Assembly: GCA_937885465.1 (NCBI GenBank)
Contig: CAKZZM010000125.1
Coordinates: 1 to 12,403, forward strand
From: an uncultured Bacteroidales bacterium
GTDB lineage: Bacteria > Bacteroidota > Bacteroidia > Bacteroidales > Paludibacteraceae
DNA: 12,403 nt
Direction of reading: 5' to 3'
Below are positions 7,003 through 12,003 of the stretch, in pieces (position 1 is the first letter of the stretch; each line of letters starts with the position of its first letter). The translations under genes and the position numbers were made by a program. The notes below the pieces were generated by a model, which was not told the DNA's origin, did not search any database, and was given only the letters and a program-made list of their open reading frames with translations.

Positions 7003-7881
7003 GTGTACATTATTATGGGCGGTGAGTTGATATTTAGGTGCTTAGCGTCAGGAAGTAGCGGAAACTGCTATTATCTTGGTACTCGCAGATACGGTATTTT
7101 AATAGATGCCGGCATCTCTGCTCGTTCCATTTATAAGTACTTATGCGAGATGGGGCTCAGTTTTGAGAACATATTGGGAGTGCTCGTTACTCACGACCAC
7201 GCTGACCATATTCGCGCAGTGGGGACATTAGGAGAAAAGGTACATTTGCCAATTTATGCGACGGAAATTATTCATAAAGGGATAGACCGCAATTATGGTG
7301 TGTCGCTCAAGCTGCGTACTTCGAGGAAATATTTTGAGAAAGGAAGAGAGTTCGTGATAGAGAGTGCTCCATCCTTATTTGATTCCTTGGTGTTCAAAAT
7401 CAATACTTTTAATGTGTCGCACGATTCGTCGGAGTGCGTCGGCTATGCGATAGAGGTTCTCGGTGAAAAGTTTCTGATTATTACTGACTGCGGTGAGCCA
7501 AATGAGCAGATGGAAGAGTATATACGCCTTGCGGATCATATAGTAATAGAGGCAAACCATGATGAGCAGATGCTTCTCAACGGTCCGTATCCTACATATC
7601 TGAAAGAGCGAATCTTGTCGCACCGCGGGCATCAAAGTAATATAGTGTGTGCGGAATTGCTGGAGCGAAATTACCATCCTTCTCTTAAGCATGTTTTTCT
7701 CTGCCATCTGAGTGAAGAGAATAACGATCCTGTGCTTGCTCAATCATTGGTAAAAGAGCATCTGTTGGCGGCAGGTGCGGATGTTATAGAAGATTTAGCG
7801 GAGCAAGAGAAAGTGCCGGAAGGAAAAGTGTTCCTTAAAGCCTTGGACCGCCTAACTCCATCACCCGTATATTTGTTTTAA
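7003..7881 (+). CDS. MBL-fold metallohydrolase, YycJ/WalJ-like
   Basis: A 292-residue metallo-beta-lactamase-fold protein. The opening FRCLASGSSGNCYYLG (11-26) is the hallmark of the YycJ/WalJ group, and LIDAG follows at 33-37. The metal-binding motif THDHADH is at 63-69 (His64, Asp65, His66, Asp68, His69). Further candidate ligands are His140 (NVSHDSSE), Asp162 (IITDCGE) and His235 (FLCHLSEENND). The protein is therefore a complete, probably two-metal enzyme, likely cytoplasmic. Firmicute WalJ has been linked to coordination of cell division and DNA replication and to exonuclease-like activity; the Bacteroidota substrate is not known to me. The first ATG (7003) adds MYII before a second ATG at 7015. 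No Shine-Dalgarno decides between them, and homologues tend to begin close to the second one, so a start at 7015 is quite possible. The glycosyltransferase follows 96 bp downstream on the same strand. Confidence 0.9.
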   Translation: MYIIMGGELIFRCLASGSSGNCYYLGTRRYGILIDAGISARSIYKYLCEMGLSFENILGVLVTHDHADHIRAVGTLGEKVHLPIYATEIIHKGIDRNYGVSLKLRTSRKYFEKGREFVIESAPSLFDSLVFKINTFNVSHDSSECVGYAIEVLGEKFLIITDCGEPNEQMEEYIRLADHIVIEANHDEQMLLNGPYPTYLKERILSHRGHQSNIVCAELLERNYHPSLKHVFLCHLSEENNDPVLAQSLVKEHLLAAGADVIEDLAEQEKVPEGKVFLKALDRLTPSPVYLF

Positions 7882-7930
7882 AAGTGAGCTGCCTGAATGG
7901 CGTAGTAATGTGAGATAATAGTAATTTCTG

Positions 7931-7945
7931 ACAGCGCAAAGCGGT
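7931..7945 (+). repeat. Dispersed intergenic repeat, copy upstream of the GT2 gene
   Basis: ACAGCGCAAAGCGGT matches the copy at 4833-4847 in 14 of 15 positions, and GTGAGATA lies upstream in both places. It sits in the 96-bp gap between the hydrolase and the glycosyltransferase. A small GGGCT-a-AGCCC palindrome (7947-7957) follows directly. Confidence 0.5.
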
Positions 7946-7977
7946 AGGGCTAAGCCCGTAATTCTAACTTCTAAGAT

Positions 7978-8715
7978 ATGGAAAGACTCGTTATTATTCC
8001 AACCTACAACGAAAAGGAGAATGTAGAAAGTATCATTCGTGCGGTTATTGCCTTACCGCTTGATTTCGATGTGCTTATTATTGATGACGGCTCGCCTGAT
8101 GGTACTGCCGCTATTGTAAAGAGACTGATGGAGTGCGATTGTAAGAATCGTCTATTCCTCATTGAGCGTGCAGGAAAGCAAGGCTTGGGGACGGCGTACA
8201 TAACGGGTTTTAAGTGGGCTATAGAACACGAGTATGAGTATATCTTCGAAATGGATGCCGACTTCTCGCATAATCCGCAAGATCTACTCAAACTGTATGA
8301 CGCTTGTGCTAATGAAGGTGCAGATGTGTCGATAGGCAGCCGCTATATTACAGGCGTTAATGTGGTTAATTGGCCGATGGGGCGCGTGCTGATGTCATAT
8401 TGCGCATCAATGTATGTGAGAACAGTGCTGCGTGTTGACATAAAAGATACTACGGCAGGATTTGTGTGCTATAAGCGTAAGGTACTGGAAACAATAGAAT
8501 TAGATAAAATTCGTTTCAAAGGTTATGCCTTCCAAATAGAGATGAAATACACCGCGTATAAGTGCGGATTCAAAATAAAAGAAGTGCCGATTATCTTTAT
8601 TAATAGAGTTCTCGGCACATCTAAAATGTCAGGTGGCATATTTTCCGAGGCTCTGCTCGGTGTCGTTAGACTTAAAATATCGTCTTGGTTCAGAAAATAT
8701 CCAAAGGCGGTCTAA
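7978..8715 (+). CDS. Polyprenol-phosphate mannosyltransferase-like GT2 enzyme (DPM1-like)
   Basis: A 245-residue single-domain glycosyltransferase of family 2. It begins VIIPTYNEKENV (5-16), then has the nucleotide-binding IIDDGSPDGTA (34-44), the metal-binding Asp-x-Asp in FEMDADFSHNP (90-100), SIGSRYI (118-124), DTTAGFVCYKRKVL (157-170), FKGYAFQIEMKY (180-191) and the lipid-acceptor-side GTSKMS (213-218). This set of motifs is specific for the dolichol/polyprenol-phosphate mannose synthase group. The expected reaction is transfer of a hexose, probably mannose, from a GDP-sugar to polyprenyl phosphate at the cytoplasmic face of the inner membrane. There is no C-terminal membrane anchor, as in the short, soluble DPM1 type. 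It probably shares the transcript of the upstream hydrolase, since the 96-bp gap has no clear promoter. The donor sugar cannot be read from the sequence. Confidence 0.92.
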   Translation: MERLVIIPTYNEKENVESIIRAVIALPLDFDVLIIDDGSPDGTAAIVKRLMECDCKNRLFLIERAGKQGLGTAYITGFKWAIEHEYEYIFEMDADFSHNPQDLLKLYDACANEGADVSIGSRYITGVNVVNWPMGRVLMSYCASMYVRTVLRVDIKDTTAGFVCYKRKVLETIELDKIRFKGYAFQIEMKYTAYKCGFKIKEVPIIFINRVLGTSKMSGGIFSEALLGVVRLKISSWFRKYPKAV

Positions 8716-8731
8716 CAAGACCCGCCTTTGG
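8701..8731 (+). other. GC-rich hairpin embracing the GT2 stop codon
   Basis: CCAAAGGCGG (8701-8710) pairs with CCGCCTTTGG (8722-8731). TCT and AGA extend the stem past a single bulged C, leaving a four-base loop, AACA. The stop codon TAA (8713-8715) falls at the tip of the stem and loop. No T-run follows, so this is not a standard intrinsic terminator; it may protect the 3' end or slow termination. Confidence 0.55.
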
Positions 8732-8764
8732 CTGAAAATCTAATTTACAGTTGCTGAAATTTCC

Positions 8765-8793
8765 AGTGGAGAACGTCTCCGAACGTTCTGGTA
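8765..8793. repeat. Palindromic repeat flanking kduI, copy 1
   Basis: A 29-bp sequence with core GGAGAACGTCTCCGAACGTT, identical over all 29 bases to 8825-8853. It contains an inverted repeat AGAACGT-6 nt-ACGTTCT, the perfect palindrome GAACGTTC and GGAGA-acg-TCTCC. It is located in the 3' untranslated region of the GT2 transcript. Confidence 0.85.
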
Positions 8794-8824
8794 ATTGCAG
8801 AAAATTTCTAATTGTCGTCTATAT

Positions 8825-8862
8825 AGTGGAGAACGTCTCCGAACGTTCTGGTAGTGGAGTAT
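8825..8862. repeat. Palindromic repeat flanking kduI, copy 2
   Basis: The first 29 bases repeat copy 1 exactly, at a pitch of 60 bp. They are followed by a partial restart (AGTGGAG at 8853-8859) and TATG. This extended form is the one that resembles copy 3 upstream of kduI. Confidence 0.85.
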
Positions 8863-8888
8863 GCTGCAATTTTGTTGCAGCATTTTTT
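8861..8888 (+). terminator. Intrinsic terminator at the GT2-kduI convergent junction
   Basis: ATGCTGCAA (8861-8869) and TTGCAGCAT (8875-8883) form a perfect 9-bp stem with a five-base loop, followed by a T-run to 8888. This is a standard intrinsic terminator for plus-strand transcripts from the GT2 gene. On the minus strand the same stem follows the kduI stop codon but has no T-tail, so it is weaker in that direction. Confidence 0.8.
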
Positions 8889-9729
8889 ATCTGAGTTCGG
8901 TGATGAGGCTGAAGTCTTGGTCGCCATAGTCGAGGTTTTCGCCTCCCATTCCCCAAATAAAGGTATAGTTATGTGTTGCAGCTGCTGAGTGTATCGACCA
9001 CTCGGGTGACAGCACTGCTTGGTTGCCGCTCATCCAGATATGTCGCGTCTCGTTCACCTCGCCCATGAAGTGGCAGATGGCTTGATCTTCCGGCAGTTCG
9101 AAGTAGAAGTATGCTTCCATACGGCGGCTGTGAACATGCGCAGGCATAGTGTTCCATACAGATCCGGGCATTAACTCTGTCATACCCATTTGCAGTTGGC
9201 AGGTGGGTAACACTTGATTAACCACCATCTTATTGATATTGCGCTCGTTAGACATTTCCAAACTGCCCATGTGTGCTACAACGGCATCTTGCTTCGTTAT
9301 CTTGCGATCAGGATATGTGGTATGAGCATTGGTAGAGTTGAAGTAGAACAGGGCGGGATGTTCAGCCTCGGCTGACTCAAAGCGTACTTCTCTGTCGCCT
9401 TTGCCGAGGTAAAGAGCCTCTTTATAGTCTAACTCGAAAACCTTATCTCCCACTATTACTCTACCTTTGCCGCCTACATTGAAAATGCCTATCTCACGGC
9501 GGGTAAGGAAAAATTGTGCTTTAAGCGGATCAATAGCCTCTAATAATAATGATTCTTTGACGGGTTTGGCACCCCCTACAACCATACGGTCGTACATTGA
9601 ATAGACCATATTCACCTCATCATCAGCGAATAGAGCCTCAATCAAAAAGTCTTTGCGCAACCGCGCCGTGTCGTACTGCTTTGCATCAACAGGGTTTGAT
9701 GCATACCTAATTTCGTAGTTCGTTTTCAT
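8887..9729 (-). CDS. kduI: 5-dehydro-4-deoxy-D-glucuronate isomerase
   Basis: A 280-residue protein matching KduI along its whole length (the E. coli enzyme has 278). KduI converts 5-keto-4-deoxyuronate, released from pectin or glycosaminoglycans by lyases and unsaturated uronyl hydrolases, to 3-deoxy-D-glycero-2,5-hexodiulosonate, which KduD then reduces. It is a cytoplasmic, zinc-dependent cupin. The zinc ligands are all present: His198 and His200 in MPAHVHSRRMEAYFYF, Glu205 in the same motif, and His247 in WSIHSAAATHNYTFIWGMGGEN, each offset by two from E. coli His196, His198, Glu203 and His245. Other family segments include GIFNVGGKG and NERNINKMVV. The start ATG follows an A-rich AATAAA. 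The usual partner kduD and any lyase or sus genes are absent on both sides here, so the gene appears to stand alone. A promoter about 210 bp upstream and flanking palindromic repeats suggest separate regulation. Confidence 0.97.
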   Translation of the reverse strand: MKTNYEIRYASNPVDAKQYDTARLRKDFLIEALFADDEVNMVYSMYDRMVVGGAKPVKESLLLEAIDPLKAQFFLTRREIGIFNVGGKGRVIVGDKVFELDYKEALYLGKGDREVRFESAEAEHPALFYFNSTNAHTTYPDRKITKQDAVVAHMGSLEMSNERNINKMVVNQVLPTCQLQMGMTELMPGSVWNTMPAHVHSRRMEAYFYFELPEDQAICHFMGEVNETRHIWMSGNQAVLSPEWSIHSAAATHNYTFIWGMGGENLDYGDQDFSLITELR

Positions 9730-9810
9730 TTTATTGTGAGTTATATTATAATAGATTGCTATCGCTGTTCAGCATGCCATACATACAATCACCGCTAAAC
9801 CAATTTGAAA

Positions 9811-9847
9811 TAGTGGAGAACGTCTCCGAACGTTTTAAGTGGAATAT
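9811..9847. repeat. Palindromic repeat flanking kduI, copy 3
   Basis: The first 24 bases, from TAGTGGAG to AACGTT, are identical to 8824-8847. The continuation TTAAGTGGAATATG is a slightly shortened version of copy 2's tail. All three copies have the same orientation. It lies about 80 bp upstream of the kduI start codon, inside the predicted leader. Confidence 0.85.
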
Positions 9848-9940
9848 GTATAGGTTCGTGTTCGTTTGAGTATGAGAAAAACGAGAAACCATGTAATCTT
9901 AGCACTTCCGGCTTCAGTCTCTTGATTTTGTTTATTGCTG

Positions 9941-9972
9941 CAAAGATAGGCGTTATTTTTTACACCTGCAAA
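9941..9972 (-). promoter_or_regulatory. Promoter of kduI
   Basis: Reading the minus strand, TTTG (9969-9972) lies 20 nt before TATCTTTG (9941-9948), a full match to the Bacteroidota pattern. Transcription would begin near 9935, leaving an unusually long leader of about 205 nt before the kduI start. Confidence 0.7.
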
Positions 9973-10096
9973 TATTTTTCTCCAAAAATCACTTTTTTTT
10001 CACGTCCGCTTGCATGGTTAAAAACTTTGTTGTACCTCTGCACCCGCTAAATCAATATCATACAAAAAAGCAAAAGGCTGGTACATTTTGAATAAA

Positions 10097-10170
10097 TAAC
10101 GAAATAAATTTCAGTGAAAATGCATTTTTAACGAAATAAATTCCAAATAAATTTGCATTTTAACGAAATG
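10097..10170 (+). repeat. 32-bp-period direct repeats upstream of the ATPase promoter
   Basis: TAACGAAATAAATT occurs at 10097-10110 and 10129-10142, and the shorter TAACGAAAT again at 10161-10169. The three starts are exactly 32 bp apart, and a TGCATTT element recurs toward the end of the first two units. The third unit runs into the ATPase promoter, and the -33 TTTG (10152-10155) is in the second. This resembles an array of operator sites with about three-turn spacing. Confidence 0.75.
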
Positions 10171-10183
10171 TTTTGTATCTTTG
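10152..10183 (+). promoter_or_regulatory. Promoter of the AAA_14 ATPase gene
   Basis: TTTG (10152-10155) and TATCTTTG (10176-10183) are 20 nt apart, a full match to the Bacteroidota consensus. Transcription would begin near 10190. This excludes the upstream ATG at 10153 as the start and supports ATG 10210, leaving a leader of about 20 nt. Confidence 0.8.
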
Positions 10184-10209
10184 CAGTGTTTTTCAAACGA
10201 CTTAACATC

Positions 10210-11463
10210 ATGGATGAGAGATTACTACGAGAAGTACTGGCACAACAGCAAGACGAATTGAAGCACATGCCTCTTGCCAAATGGACGCACCGAGAGGAAG
10301 AAAACCTATTAGAGTTAGACTCCCCTTTGGCGCAAATCGTAATAGGTGTGCGACGTAGCGGAAAATCTACCTTATGTCATCTGTTCCTGAACAAACACCA
10401 TATCCACTATGCTTATATCAACTTTGATGATGAGCGACTTAAGGAGTTTAGTTCGGATGATTTCGACAAAATGCTTGTGGCTTTACAAATAATCTATGGG
10501 GATTATGATTATCTGTTCATGGATGAGCCACAGAATATTGATACTTGGCATCTGTTCGTCAATCGTATGCTACGGCTTCGGAAACACATTTTTATCACGG
10601 GGAGCAATGCAAAATTGTTGTCCGGAGAGTTGGCAACGCATCTAACAGGTCGGTATAATCAAGTGGTGCTTTATCCCTTGAGTTTCAAGGAATACTTGGC
10701 ATTAAAAGATATTCCGCAGGAAGCACTGCTCATTCATGATAAGGCTGCGTTGCAGGTAACGTTAGAGGAGTATTTACTGCGGGGAGCATTACCGGAGACA
10801 CTACATCTTGCCCGTTGGCAAAATTACCTGAGGACGTTGCATCAGTCAATCATTGAACGGGATATTATCCAACGTTTTCATGTGCGGTTTCCTGCGTTAA
10901 TGCGTGACTTGTCAGCCTATCTTGTAGCCAATTTTTGCCGCGAGTGTAATTATGCACAATTGGCAAAACAGTTTGGTTCGAGCGATCAGACGATACGCAC
11001 CTATGTCGGCTATATGACGCAAGCGTATTTGTTTATACCTTTGCAGAAATTCTCGTATAAGAGTCGTATTCGTCTGAGGAGTAGCAAATTATACCTCGTT
11101 GACGTTGGTTTTGCTTCAGCAATGAATGATTTGACAGGAGATGACACCGGCTGGAAACTCGAGAACATTGTTTATTTAGAGTTATTACGGCGGAGTTATC
11201 AGGAGGGCTATCAAATCTATTTCTTTAGAGAGAATTATGAGATTGACTTTGTTCTCTGCAAAGGTCGAAAAGTGATAGAACTTATACAAGTCTGCGTTGA
11301 TTTGCGGGATGCAAAAACCGAACGCCGTGAATTACAAGCATTGGTTAATGGAGCGACGCAACTACAATGCGAACAATTAACGCTCATCACTTTATCCGGC
11401 TCGCGAGCCATAAGCCATTCCGGGCATACCATCCATATTGTTAATGCAAAAGAATGGTTATAA
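10210..11463 (+). CDS. AAA_14/DUF4143 family ATPase
   Basis: A 417-residue protein starting MDERLLREVL. The longer frame from 10153 is rejected because the promoter lies inside it. The N-terminal AAA_14 domain has a Walker A, GVRRSGKS (46-53), in the family's own G-x-R-R-x-G-K-S form. It also has a Walker B, YLFMDEPQN (101-109), a sensor-like FITGSNAKLL (128-137) and HLTGRY (144-149) with a candidate arginine finger. A winged-helix-like section follows (YAQLAKQFGSSDQTIRTYVGYM, about 248-269). The C-terminal DUF4143 part has ENIVYLELLRR (318-328), ENYEIDFVLCKGR (341-353) and ELIQVCVD (357-364), the pattern of a PD-(D/E)xK-like fold. Proteins of this class are abundant in Bacteroidota and archaea; their cellular role is unresolved and links to toxin-antitoxin or DNA transactions are speculative. 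It stands alone, with a repeat array upstream. An IS66 element begins directly after its stop codon, so its native 3' flank has been displaced. Confidence 0.88.
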   Translation: MDERLLREVLAQQQDELKHMPLAKWTHREEENLLELDSPLAQIVIGVRRSGKSTLCHLFLNKHHIHYAYINFDDERLKEFSSDDFDKMLVALQIIYGDYDYLFMDEPQNIDTWHLFVNRMLRLRKHIFITGSNAKLLSGELATHLTGRYNQVVLYPLSFKEYLALKDIPQEALLIHDKAALQVTLEEYLLRGALPETLHLARWQNYLRTLHQSIIERDIIQRFHVRFPALMRDLSAYLVANFCRECNYAQLAKQFGSSDQTIRTYVGYMTQAYLFIPLQKFSYKSRIRLRSSKLYLVDVGFASAMNDLTGDDTGWKLENIVYLELLRRSYQEGYQIYFFRENYEIDFVLCKGRKVIELIQVCVDLRDAKTERRELQALVNGATQLQCEQLTLITLSGSRAISHSGHTIHIVNAKEWL

Positions 11464-11486
11464 GTAACCATCCATTAAAGTGCATA

Positions 11487-11538
11487 TTTTGGGATTTGTT
11501 TGGCGGCAGTAATTTTGCGGTCGAAACAAATCCTAAAA
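11487..11538 (+). promoter_or_regulatory. Hairpin and promoter in the IS66 tnpB leader
   Basis: TTTTGGGATTTGTTT (11487-11501) and AAACAAATCCTAAAA (11524-11538) are complementary at 14 of 15 positions with a G-T pair at the other, enclosing 22 nt and ending 4 nt before the tnpB ATG. TTTG at 11488-11491 and TAATTTTG at 11510-11517 are 18 nt apart and may be the tnpB promoter, with the -7 box in the loop. Transcripts entering from outside would contain the full hairpin, whereas those from this promoter would lack its 5' arm. Confidence 0.55.
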
Positions 11539-11542
11539 TATT

Positions 11543-11911
11543 ATGTTCAGTTTGAATGACACGATGCGCTACTACCTTTGTCTCGCCCCGACATGTATGC
11601 GCAAAGGAATTAACGGTCTGTGTGGTGTAGTCCATGAGCAGATGGGGTTAGACATCAAAAACGGTGATGTGTTTATCTTCATCAACAAAGAGCGCAAGCT
11701 GATGAAGTTGCTCCATGCCGAAGACGGCGGATTGGTGATGTACGTGAAGCGTTTGGAGGCGGGTCGCTTCCGTTTGCCGGAGTATGATGCGTCATCCAAG
11801 ACGTATTTTATGGAATGGCGCGACCTTGTTATGATGGTCGAAGGGATAGTTGAAAAGCCCGAAGCACGCCTTCGCAGGTTACGAGCAGAGCGCACGGAAT
11901 ATCATGCGTAA
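11543..11911 (+). CDS. tnpB: IS66 family accessory protein TnpB (Orf2)
   Basis: A 122-residue protein matching the IS66 Orf2/TnpB family along its length. It has the opening R-Y-Y-L then MRKGINGLCGVVHEQMG (about 19-35), GDVFIFINKERKLMKLLHAEDGG (about 41-63), then MYVKRLEAGRFRLP (66-79). The last motif corresponds to the family's Y-x-K-R-L-E-x-G-R-F signature. TnpB is needed with TnpC for IS66 transposition, but its biochemical role is not established. The ATG at 11543 fits the family start. It is separated from tnpC by 92 bp containing a second promoter. Confidence 0.95.
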   Translation: MFSLNDTMRYYLCLAPTCMRKGINGLCGVVHEQMGLDIKNGDVFIFINKERKLMKLLHAEDGGLVMYVKRLEAGRFRLPEYDASSKTYFMEWRDLVMMVEGIVEKPEARLRRLRAERTEYHA

Positions 11912-11946
11912 AAATGTTGATTTTCTTGCATTTTTCTTCAAAAAAA

Positions 11947-11979
11947 TTTGGTGTATATCAGGAATTTTTTGTACCTTTG
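11947..11979 (+). promoter_or_regulatory. Internal promoter for IS66 tnpC
   Basis: TTTG (11947-11950) and TACCTTTG (11972-11979) are 21 nt apart, matching the Bacteroidota pattern, with transcription expected near 11986. An AAAGGA about 10 nt before the tnpC ATG could serve as a ribosome-binding site, which is unusual among the genes in this window. Confidence 0.65.
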
Positions 11980-12003
11980 TATTGTGATTGAAAGGAAAAA
12001 TCC

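Larger units (their letters stand above)
9730..10209. other. Divergent region between kduI and the ATPase gene
   Basis: This 480-base gap holds, from left to right, the kduI leader with copy 3 of the palindromic repeat, the minus-strand kduI promoter, an AT-rich stretch, the 32-bp-period direct repeats and the ATPase promoter and leader. A 48-codon minus-strand ORF (9892 to 9746) in the kduI leader runs through the repeat. It resembles nothing I recognise, and I do not call it a gene. Confidence 0.75.

Noticed and set aside
7375..7743. 122-codon minus-strand ORF inside the MBL hydrolase gene
   Set aside because: The plus-strand frame contains a complete metal-binding motif set, so this antisense frame is a shadow.
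7947..7957. GGGCT-a-AGCCC as a terminator between the hydrolase and the glycosyltransferase
   Set aside because: The stem is only four or five base pairs with almost no loop and no T-run follows.
8765..8853. Two 29-bp repeats with a 31-bp spacer resembling a minimal CRISPR array
   Set aside because: Only two units are adjacent, the third copy is 960 bp away on the other side of kduI, the first copy is embedded in the 3' untranslated region of a gene, and no cas gene is visible.
10097..10170. 32-bp-period repeats as CRISPR or plasmid iterons
   Set aside because: The whole unit is partly repeated with no unique spacers, there are only three units, no rep gene is present, and they lead directly into a promoter, so operator-like repeats fit better.
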